Source: an uncultured Lachnospiraceae bacterium (lineage in GTDB: Bacteria > Bacillota > Clostridia > Lachnospirales > Lachnospiraceae). From it: a DNA stretch of 6,279 nt. The translations under genes were made by a program, and so were the position numbers. The stretch spans positions 1 to 6,279 of the forward strand of contig CAJURF010000110.1 of NCBI GenBank assembly GCA_910588825.1, read 5' to 3'. Position 1 is the stretch's first letter, and every line of letters begins with the position of its first letter. A model generated the notes under the pieces. That model was given only the letters and a program-made list of their open reading frames with translations. It was not told where the DNA came from and ran no database searches. Positions 1 to 6,230 of the stretch are shown piece by piece.

Positions 1-14
1 GCATATTTTAGTTC

Positions 15-929
15 TTAATACCGGTTCAGCGAGAATACATTGTCCGCATCGCCCACCACCAGCATTCCCCCCGCCTCCACGATTTCCGCAATCCCGTTGG
101 TGAGGGCTCTGTTCTCATAAAATGTTCCATTATAAGAATAATCTGTCACTTCGAAGCGGCCATCCGGCAGGAACTTTACCGCACAGTGGATTCTGCTGAC
201 TTTTGAGTGATGAAGCTGTATTTCACATCCTGCATCTCTCCCGATTCTGCAGCTTTCGCCTGGTTTCAGGGTATACCTTTTTCCCATGAAATCACCGAAC
301 AGCCCTTCAATAGCTGCTCTGGGCCCGCTTTCGTCTTCTCTCTCAAAGCCGGCATAGGTGATAAATTCCTCCGCGCCTATTTGAGTACGGGGTGCATCTT
401 GATAGTAATCCTGCCTGTCTGAGCGTCCATAATCTCTGGGTGCTTCATAAATCCCGGTAACTGCTTCTGCCTGTTTTAATATGAGAAAAACACCGGTGGC
501 TGCCGCCCATCCCATACAAAACAGTCCGTATAATGTGAGAAGGACAGAACCCGCCTTTCCCCAGACAACCGCGGACACAAGATTCCACAGTGCCATGAGG
601 AAGTAGAAAACTGACACCGCAATCATTGCACCTTTTGATTTTACATAGGGTCTGACCAGGTATAAACCTGCCAGAATCCTGATGATAAGCCCTATTACAA
701 CTATCAATACAGCCACAAGGATAATCAGAATCATATATCCTTGTGCTTCATCAAATAATGCCTCCATTCCCAGCCCATCTGCCGCATCTCCTGCTATAGC
801 CCCTCCGATTCCAATGAAAGCCAGAGTAATCAGCCATCCCCCTCCATAGAGCCCGGCAAATACAAAGGTAATAATTCCCCAGACTTTATATAAAGTATTG
901 GAGCCTCTTATTTCATACGTTCCATTCAT
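15..929 (-). CDS. Four-helix membrane protein with C-terminal FHA domain
   Basis: Predicted 304-residue inner-membrane protein that presents a phosphothreonine-binding FHA domain to the cytoplasm. Hydrophobic helices lie at about residues 17-46, 66-92, 100-122 and 126-151. A polar, Tyr/Asp/Arg-rich linker (about 155-215) leads to the FHA domain at about 217-304. The FHA landmarks are all present: IGR at 229-231, SRIH at 245-248 and YNGT at 266-269, so ligand binding should be intact. An even number of helices puts both ends in the cytoplasm. The ATG at 929 was chosen because AGGTGGAGG sits 9 nt upstream; the frame stays open to 1040, but that start would overlap the transporter gene by about 90 bp. 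The gene starts 20 bp after the transporter stop, implying co-transcription and probably a shared function. The architecture mirrors the first gene of the window. The helical part matches no family I can name, and the exact role is unknown; a scaffold or partner of the FHA-ABC exporter is inference. Confidence 0.88.
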   Translation of the reverse strand: MNGTYEIRGSNTLYKVWGIITFVFAGLYGGGWLITLAFIGIGGAIAGDAADGLGMEALFDEAQGYMILIILVAVLIVVIGLIIRILAGLYLVRPYVKSKGAMIAVSVFYFLMALWNLVSAVVWGKAGSVLLTLYGLFCMGWAAATGVFLILKQAEAVTGIYEAPRDYGRSDRQDYYQDAPRTQIGAEEFITYAGFEREDESGPRAAIEGLFGDFMGKRYTLKPGESCRIGRDAGCEIQLHHSKVSRIHCAVKFLPDGRFEVTDYSYNGTFYENRALTNGIAEIVEAGGMLVVGDADNVFSLNRY

Positions 930-938
930 ATTCCTAAT

Positions 939-947
939 CCTCCACCT
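939..947 (-). promoter_or_regulatory. Ribosome binding site fixing the start of the last FHA gene
   Basis: On the minus strand AGGTGGAGG lies 9 nt before the ATG at 929, in the 20-bp gap just after the transporter stop codon (950-952). It favours this start over the upstream in-frame ATG at 1040. Confidence 0.8.
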
Positions 948-949
948 TT

Positions 950-3247
950 TTATCGTTGGTCTTTTTTCACCTGGGTCAGCAGGATTGTGGTGAATGTTAT
1001 CAATACCAGCGTCATGGCCATAAGAACTCCCCACCGGCACATCACATGAGAGCCTGCATGTTCATAAATATCCTGTGCCTTATGTTCCAGGGTGGGAATC
1101 TCTTTTTGCATCCTCAGGGTCAGGGAATTGAGATCAAGAATACTTCCCATGGATTCCACAGACCATTTGCTCACTGTCAGGTAGGCGATATACTTTGCCG
1201 CATCCTCCAGTTTGAACAAAATACCGGAAAATAAAAGCTGGACAATCAATACAAAAGGCGCCAGCGTCATGGCCTTGTCCCCAGTCTTTACAACTGCTGA
1301 AATCAACAGGCCCATGGACATAGACGCCAGGATGGTGAGAAGCACCGCTGTGAAGATTTCAAGGACATAGGAATCCAGCCATATCCCTTTGGGATACTCT
1401 CCTTGTGAGATGGCAAACACTGTTGTCAAAAGCGCCGCCTGTGCCGCTGCCAGTACAAATTGAATGATAAACTTTGAAAGTGTGTATAAAGGCAGCCTGA
1501 GATTTGCCATGTACTCTCTCTTTAATATGCTCCGCTCTTTGCAGATTTCCTGAATGGAGTTAAACAGTCCAATCCAAATGGACGCACAGCTTAAAGAAAA
1601 CAACATGGTCTGGGTATCTTCAAAGACAGAGAATACTTCGTCATTTGACACCAGCTTCAATAAAATACCGATGATCACCGGCTGAAGCAGCAATATGGCC
1701 AGCCGCGTCTTATCATTCCATATCAGCTCTGCATAGCGCCTGGTCAGCACGCCCATCTGCCGCATATTCGCCGTCTTTTTCCGCCTCACCTTACGCATGG
1801 CTTCTGGTCTTTCATCTGCCTGCTGACGTTCTTCCCTCATAATCTTATCAAATTGCTTCGCCCACATGACCGGGTCTTTGGCAATGAGATTATAAATACT
1901 CACCAGGCTGTCTGTCTGAAAGAACATTTTCGCCTGCTCTACAGAGCCGTAAAAACACAGATATCCTCCTGGTCCCATAAAAACCACTTTATCGCACAGA
2001 TGGAGATTCTGGGTGGTGTGGGTGACGATAATGGTAGTTTTATCTCTTGTCTTGGACAGATGATTCAGCAGCAGCATAAGGTTTTCCTCCGTTCCGGGGT
2101 CCAGACCGGAGGTGGGCTCGTCCAGGAAAAAGAGCTTGGGATCGGCCAGAAGCTCTACCGCAATGCTGGCCCGTTTTTTCTGTCCTCCAGATAGTTTTCG
2201 GATATACGTGGAGGCGTGCTGCGACAGTTCCACCATCTTCAGTACCTCCACAATGCGGGCCTCGATCTCCTTTTTATCCATATCGGAGGGAAGTTTCATC
2301 TTTGCTGTGTAATAGAGCATATTATGTAAGGTCAGATTTTCGTAAATAATCTCCTGCTGGGGAACATAACCAATGAGCTCTTTCAAATGATTGAAGTTTT
2401 TCTTCAGATCATTTCCGCTGAAATAGATTCTGCCACTGCACTGCTGGTCAAACCCGCTGATGGCATTCATCAGGGTGGTTTTTCCCGCTCCGGAGCCTCC
2501 GATAATAGCCACAAAGTCATTACTTTTAATTTCCAGATTGATGTGCTGGAGGAGTTTCTTCTGTCCATTATTTACGCTTTTATTCAGATTCTCCACCACC
2601 AGATGCACCCCTTCCACACTGGTGAGATAGTACAGCATACCCTGGCAGTAAATCATCTGATAATCCAGAATCTCGATTACATCATAGTCCTGAAGCGGGA
2701 CAACTCCATGAATATACCCGCCATTCACCCTGGTTCCGTTGTGGCTGTTCATGTCCTGGACCTGGGGCCGTTTCTCATGCATGCCCACCCGGGCATGCCT
2801 TTTGGAAACGCTGGGATGGCGCAGAACCACGTCGTTGCCGCTGTTTCGTCCAATGCTCAAAGGCTTTTCGTTCAGAGCGACTTTTTTCCATCCCCTGTCT
2901 GCCTGATGTTTCCTCACAAAAAACAGGAAAAATTTATCATCCGTCCCGATTTTGAAAAAGGAGGACTCTGTCACCTGAACCTTTTTCTCAGTATGATGCA
3001 GCTTTACCCCTCTCATATTATCCACCACTGAGGTGCCGTTTAAGCTGTCACTGTCCTGGTAATAAAGTCCATCCGCCTGAAGCAGGAAGCGGCCGTGGAC
3101 TCTGGATATTGATTCAAAGTTCAGAACAATATCCGCGCAGGAAGCATCCCTCCCCACGGAAACCTCCGGTTTTTTAAATCGATTCAGGTTCACTGTAACC
3201 AGTTGTCCAAAATCGTCAAAAAAACATAAGTCATATTGCTGGTTCAT
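950..3247 (-). CDS. FHA-FHA-ABC transporter (ABCG/Rv1747-like), ATPase fused to permease
   Basis: Predicted 765-residue ABC exporter half-molecule that would work as a dimer in the cytoplasmic membrane. FHA1 spans about 5-105 (VGRD 31-34, SRVH 48-51, LNGT 69-72). FHA2 spans about 125-200 (IGR 132-134, SKRH 148-151, HNGT 169-172). The ATPase spans about 215-445: Walker A GGSGAGKTT at 250-258, Q-loop around 297, signature LSGGQ at 352-356, Walker B ending in FLDEP at 374-378, and switch His410. All catalytic residues are present. A basic cytoplasmic linker (about 465-505) precedes an ABC-2-type permease with six helices near 514-531, 547-565, 590-612, 628-653, 658-678 and 738-757. The KERSILKREY segment (570-579) matches the conserved ABCG-family coupling loop. 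Known precedent: Rv1747 of M. tuberculosis has the same order and is regulated by the kinase PknF. The start at 3247 has AGAGGAG 6 nt upstream; earlier in-frame ATGs at 3298 and 3361 lack good sites. The substrate is unknown. Confidence 0.93.
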   Translation of the reverse strand: MNQQYDLCFFDDFGQLVTVNLNRFKKPEVSVGRDASCADIVLNFESISRVHGRFLLQADGLYYQDSDSLNGTSVVDNMRGVKLHHTEKKVQVTESSFFKIGTDDKFFLFFVRKHQADRGWKKVALNEKPLSIGRNSGNDVVLRHPSVSKRHARVGMHEKRPQVQDMNSHNGTRVNGGYIHGVVPLQDYDVIEILDYQMIYCQGMLYYLTSVEGVHLVVENLNKSVNNGQKKLLQHINLEIKSNDFVAIIGGSGAGKTTLMNAISGFDQQCSGRIYFSGNDLKKNFNHLKELIGYVPQQEIIYENLTLHNMLYYTAKMKLPSDMDKKEIEARIVEVLKMVELSQHASTYIRKLSGGQKKRASIAVELLADPKLFFLDEPTSGLDPGTEENLMLLLNHLSKTRDKTTIIVTHTTQNLHLCDKVVFMGPGGYLCFYGSVEQAKMFFQTDSLVSIYNLIAKDPVMWAKQFDKIMREERQQADERPEAMRKVRRKKTANMRQMGVLTRRYAELIWNDKTRLAILLLQPVIIGILLKLVSNDEVFSVFEDTQTMLFSLSCASIWIGLFNSIQEICKERSILKREYMANLRLPLYTLSKFIIQFVLAAAQAALLTTVFAISQGEYPKGIWLDSYVLEIFTAVLLTILASMSMGLLISAVVKTGDKAMTLAPFVLIVQLLFSGILFKLEDAAKYIAYLTVSKWSVESMGSILDLNSLTLRMQKEIPTLEHKAQDIYEHAGSHVMCRWGVLMAMTLVLITFTTILLTQVKKDQR
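2779..2798. repeat. Perfect 8-bp inverted repeat inside the FHA2 coding region
   Basis: Arms GCATGCCC (2779-2786) and GGGCATGC (2791-2798) are separated by 4 bp. They lie in the transporter gene where it encodes the segment just after the FHA2 SKRH motif (HARVGMH, residues 151-157). The minus-strand mRNA could form a GC-rich stem here. No T-tract follows, so it is not a terminator, and the symmetry may be accidental. Confidence 0.4.
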
Positions 3248-3253
3248 CTTTTT

Positions 3254-3260
3254 CTCCTCT
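3254..3260 (-). promoter_or_regulatory. Ribosome binding site fixing the FHA-ABC start
   Basis: AGAGGAG on the minus strand lies 6 nt before the ATG at 3247. It is a much better match than anything before the ATGs at 3298 or 3361. The latter would overlap the CHAP gene by about 34 bp. The site adjoins a G-rich run at 3261-3270. Confidence 0.8.
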
Positions 3261-3327
3261 CCCCACCCCCAATACAGACCGGAATTTTTAAAACTCATAT
3301 CATGTGTATCCCCATTTATCTGAGTGT

Positions 3328-4794
3328 TTATCTCTGATATCTCGGTGTAACAAATCCCCATAAACTTTTATAGCTTAATGAGCAGCTGCTGTATTTTACT
3401 CCATGGGGTGTGGTGGTGGTGTTATTTCCATCTATATAGTAGACGGTATTTCCCGATGTGTAATCCACAATTCCCACATGCTGGCCTGCATTGCTGCCAA
3501 AAAATATGATATCCCCATGTACCGGCCTGTATCCGGAATTTTTCAGATGCTGAGTCCCTCCTCTTGAAATCAGGCCGTTTTTCATATTCGTTGTACCGGC
3601 AGTTTTAGGAATCACGCTGTTTAATATTCCTGTCTGATACGCACACCAGGATACGAAGGAAGCACACCAGGGATAGAATCCCGTCTTACTGTTCTTCACT
3701 CTGCGGCCATAGTACCAGTCATTGTAAAGGATATCATCCGACCCTGCACTGCGCTCCTTTATTCCTACCTGGCTTTTCGCCATATTTACCAGGGCATCTG
3801 CCTGGCTGGTCTGGGACGGCGGCTGGCTTGAAGAAGCAGGTTCTAATTTCCACTTCTGATTATTTCCTCTGTTCAGCTGGTAAATCAGAATATTCGTCTC
3901 ATCTGCCGTACCGCCTCCGCAGACATCCAGATAATATCCCAGTCTGCTCTCAATATAATAATAATTGTTTCCCGCATTGCGGAATCTCCACAGCTGTCCG
4001 GCTCCTCCGTGATAATCCCACAAAGATACATTTTTGTTATTTCCACCGGCTCCGCCGTGTACTTCCATGGCTTTATTTCCCCAATTGCATATAATCTTAT
4101 ACCAGCCCCCTCCGGCTGCGGTGATGGTATACCTTTGGTTTTCCCCGCCATTATATGAACAAAGCTGGATGTTTGTCCCGTTTTTGACAGAGCCAATTCC
4201 ATAGGCATCCACTACTTTATTATGATTAAGCGCGGAACGCATCACATAAGTTCCTTCTGCAATTGCTGCCACATCATTTCCGCCGTTATTATTGCTGCTG
4301 CCGGATAAAATATATTTTCTGGCGTTGGCTGTGGTGATAAACGCATACTTATATCCACCGCTTACCGGGTATTTCACCTGTGTATAATTTCCATGCACTC
4401 CCAGCACCTTTACCGTATCATTTTTTGATATGTAACCATAGGACGCACCGCCCGGACGTCTGTATGTGGTAATCTTCCCGCTGGACCTTTTGCTGCTTCC
4501 GCCTGTCTGTGTCAAAATCCTGTTTGTGCGGATATAGCCTGTTTTTGTCCGCCCCCGGGAAATGGGATAACGTACCTTGCAGTAAGCGTCTTTGACCAGA
4601 AGAACCGTCACTTCGTCTGAACCGTAAATGGTCCCGTATTTCTTCGTCAGCCTGGTATTGCTGTACACTGTGGTATTGCCGCTGCTGATGGTATAGCATT
4701 TCCTAAAGGACGCCGCAGATGCCGGTACTGGGGATATGCCGGACAATATTGCTACTGTCAACAGTATGGATAAAACTCTTCTGAATGCCTTCAT
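3328..4794 (-). CDS. Secreted CHAP-domain cell-wall hydrolase with SH3-like and ricin-B lectin modules
   Basis: Predicted 488-residue exported peptidoglycan hydrolase (amidase or endopeptidase). The Sec signal peptide has a basic start (KAFRR), a hydrophobic core at 7-20 and likely cleavage after ASA at 25-27. Two SH3-like modules follow at about 32-95 and 106-160, sharing a (C/Q)VKYP-type strand (CKVRYP 72-77, QVKYP 139-143). A ricin-type beta-trefoil spans about 177-318: three repeats end in QRY (220-222), QLW (267-269) and QKW (313-315), and acidic residues D196, E244 and D290 sit at the usual sugar-contact position. A Ser/Pro/Gln linker leads to the CHAP domain (about 330-488) with Cys377 in PWCASFVSW, His439 in GQHVGIV, and D455/N457 in YIDGN as likely third residues. 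The ATG at 4794 has AGGGAGG 9 nt upstream. The protein has no cell-wall sorting signal. It lies between FHA genes, suggesting wall remodelling linked to the transporter (inference). A role against other bacteria is an alternative. Confidence 0.9.
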   Translation of the reverse strand: MKAFRRVLSILLTVAILSGISPVPASAASFRKCYTISSGNTTVYSNTRLTKKYGTIYGSDEVTVLLVKDAYCKVRYPISRGRTKTGYIRTNRILTQTGGSSKRSSGKITTYRRPGGASYGYISKNDTVKVLGVHGNYTQVKYPVSGGYKYAFITTANARKYILSGSSNNNGGNDVAAIAEGTYVMRSALNHNKVVDAYGIGSVKNGTNIQLCSYNGGENQRYTITAAGGGWYKIICNWGNKAMEVHGGAGGNNKNVSLWDYHGGAGQLWRFRNAGNNYYYIESRLGYYLDVCGGGTADETNILIYQLNRGNNQKWKLEPASSSQPPSQTSQADALVNMAKSQVGIKERSAGSDDILYNDWYYGRRVKNSKTGFYPWCASFVSWCAYQTGILNSVIPKTAGTTNMKNGLISRGGTQHLKNSGYRPVHGDIIFFGSNAGQHVGIVDYTSGNTVYYIDGNNTTTTPHGVKYSSCSLSYKSLWGFVTPRYQR

Positions 4795-4803
4795 AAAACT
4801 TTA

Positions 4804-4810
4804 CCTCCCT
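4804..4810 (-). promoter_or_regulatory. Ribosome binding site of the CHAP hydrolase gene
   Basis: AGGGAGG on the minus strand lies 9 nt before the ATG at 4794. It supports this start, which is also where a clean signal peptide begins. Confidence 0.78.
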
Positions 4811-4829
4811 CTTGTATGGATGTTTTTTT

Positions 4830-4850
4830 CTGTTGAGTCCACTATAACAG
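4830..4850 (-). repeat. Imperfect 21-bp inverted repeat upstream of the CHAP gene
   Basis: Outer arms CTGTT (4846-4850 on the minus strand) and AACAG (4830-4834) pair exactly. Inside them AGT (4841-4843) and ACT (4836-4838) also pair, giving a broken dyad centred near 4839-4840. It covers the putative -10 hexamer at 4841-4846, a typical place for a repressor site. The arms are short and could arise by chance. Confidence 0.3.
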
Positions 4851-4869
4851 AGGAAACGTCTGATTCCGG
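4841..4869 (-). promoter_or_regulatory. Candidate extended -10 promoter before the CHAP gene
   Basis: In the 128-bp gap between the first FHA gene and the CHAP gene, the minus strand reads TGTTATAGT, an extended -10 (TGn followed by TATAGT at 4846-4841). The -35 position at 17-bp spacing (4864-4869, CCGGAA) is poor. If used, transcription would start about 40 nt before the CHAP ATG. The rest of the gap (4795-4922) holds only the ribosome binding site and AT-rich sequence, with no terminator hairpin. This could be an internal promoter within an operon. Confidence 0.3.
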
Positions 4870-4922
4870 CATTCTGTAATTTTCAGCATGGTTTTTGTTG
4901 TTTTTAGTAATAGGGTATGGGA

Positions 4923-6230
4923 TTATCCTAATCTAATCTCTACGCTTTTATCTGCAAGGCTCAGTACTGTCCCGGAAGGATACTTTATGGGAACCCCTTT
5001 TTGCATTCTGGTTCCATTTGCATAAGTGCCGTTTGTTGAATGGTCTTTTACTATATAGGTATCTGTATCTGATTCGTAGCGGATGGTACAGTGCACATTG
5101 CTGATATGGGTATTGTTTATAATCACCAGATTCGCCTGATGAGGGCTCTTTCCCACTATGACTTTCCTGTCCGGCGCAAGGGAATAGCCGGACGAGCCCG
5201 CTGTCATCCCCTTGGTACACAGTACTTTTCCACTTCGCACTAATGGCACCGGCGCAGCCGCAGGGCTCTGCTCAGGTGCTGGCGATGGGGAGGGTGTTAC
5301 CGATGGGGAGGGAATGGTATTGGGCCTATCATCCTGCAGCCCCACGCCTGGCTGTGGGTTCTGTTCCCCTCTAAAGGGATCCACACCCTGCATATCGCCG
5401 GAATATCCGGCCCCTCTGGCCTCCTGGGAGACAGATGTCCTGGTAGGATTCCAGTCCCTGTCCCAGTCATCCCCAGCATCCAAATCCATACCTTCCATAT
5501 AATCATCCTCTGCCTGACCCCCGGTGAACATGGAAATCACGCTGACAATCAAAAATGCGCCCCCTGCAATCAGCCCCAGGAGAAACCCATAGGCGATAAA
5601 ACCAGAAGCAATCTCCGCACTGTCTACATTGACGAATCTGGCCTTGGCGCCGATAAAATCTTTAGTAAGCTCTCCCACCTCTTTCTTTACTCCGCTTATG
5701 GCGGCAAATCTGAGAACCGCAAATGCAGCGGTCACCAAAACGCCGTAAACGGTGCTGATGGCCAGCGGAATGTATTTGTTCCATTTGAGACCATACCCCA
5801 ATATGATGATCAGTATGATTACCAGTATGAGACTGTAAACACTCCACAGGAAAATCCTTGTCATATTGTGTTTCTTATTTAACGCGTCATAGGTTTCTTT
5901 CCCCATTTTTGACTTGGTATGTTTTTCATCATATTTTCCGTTGTAACGAATATCTGAAAGACTTTTTGTCATAAGTTTCAGTACAGATATACTTGCATTA
6001 TCTGTACCATTTTCTTTCTTTTCCTTATCGGCTTTTTTCTCAAACCACTTGGTATCCTTTTTTATATCTTTATCTCTGTCTTCATCATTGTCATAATAGT
6101 CTTCTTCAATCTGGGCATTTTCCATTCCCTTTTTCAAAGCGTCTGAGTCAATATGGTATGCTGGCAGAAACATTGTCACCAGAATGACCACTGATAAAAT
6201 GAGAAGTGTGATCATCTGCCATAGTTTCAT
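4923..6230 (-). CDS. Four-helix membrane protein with charged outer loop, Pro-rich linker and C-terminal FHA domain
   Basis: Predicted 435-residue membrane protein. Helix 1 (about 5-25) is followed by a roughly 100-residue, highly charged Asp/Glu/Lys loop (26-123) predicted outside the cell. Helices follow at about 126-147, 154-176 and 209-235. The cytoplasmic tail has an acidic stretch (240-260), a Pro/Ser-rich linker (about 292-330) and an FHA domain (about 335-435). FHA landmarks are SNVH at 377-380 and STNGT at 398-402. The usual Gly-Arg is Gly-Lys here (VGKS 359-362), which may alter phosphopeptide affinity. The ATG at 6230 was chosen because AAAGGA (6243-6248) lies 12 nt upstream, somewhat far. 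The ATG at 6242 directly abuts that site, and the TTG at 6260 has no site, so the N-terminus is uncertain by up to 10 residues. The gene leads a same-strand group with the CHAP and FHA-ABC genes. The helical region belongs to no family I recognise; a sensor or scaffold role is inference. Confidence 0.85.
   Translation of the reverse strand: MKLWQMITLLILSVVILVTMFLPAYHIDSDALKKGMENAQIEEDYYDNDEDRDKDIKKDTKWFEKKADKEKKENGTDNASISVLKLMTKSLSDIRYNGKYDEKHTKSKMGKETYDALNKKHNMTRIFLWSVYSLILVIILIIILGYGLKWNKYIPLAISTVYGVLVTAAFAVLRFAAISGVKKEVGELTKDFIGAKARFVNVDSAEIASGFIAYGFLLGLIAGGAFLIVSVISMFTGGQAEDDYMEGMDLDAGDDWDRDWNPTRTSVSQEARGAGYSGDMQGVDPFRGEQNPQPGVGLQDDRPNTIPSPSVTPSPSPAPEQSPAAAPVPLVRSGKVLCTKGMTAGSSGYSLAPDRKVIVGKSPHQANLVIINNTHISNVHCTIRYESDTDTYIVKDHSTNGTYANGTRMQKGVPIKYPSGTVLSLADKSVEIRLG

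Noticed and set aside
930..1040. N-terminal extension of the last FHA protein to an ATG at 1040
   Set aside because: It would overlap the end of the transporter gene by about 90 bp, and the extension is polar and featureless. The ATG at 929 has a strong, well-spaced ribosome binding site.
2387..3031. A 214-codon open frame on the plus strand opposite the FHA-ABC gene
   Set aside because: It lies entirely antisense to well-recognised FHA and ABC domains. Its translation shows no domain, and no convincing ribosome binding site was seen before it. It is a shadow frame.
3248..3327. Terminator between the CHAP and FHA-ABC genes
   Set aside because: No GC-rich stem followed by a T-run is present on the minus strand in this 80-bp gap, so read-through within one operon is more likely.
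3248..3361. N-terminal extension of the FHA-ABC protein to ATGs at 3361 or 3298
   Set aside because: The first would overlap the CHAP gene, and neither has a good ribosome binding site. AGAGGAG is correctly placed for the ATG at 3247, and FHA1 starts just after it.
3885..4208. A 107-codon minus-strand frame inside the CHAP gene
   Set aside because: It is a different reading frame of the ricin-type trefoil region, whose regular Q-x-W repeats prove the main frame. No separate gene signals were seen.
5212..5502. A 96-codon plus-strand open frame rich in Gly/Ser/Pro
   Set aside because: It is antisense to the Pro/Ser-rich linker of the leading FHA gene. The biased composition simply mirrors that low-complexity coding stretch.
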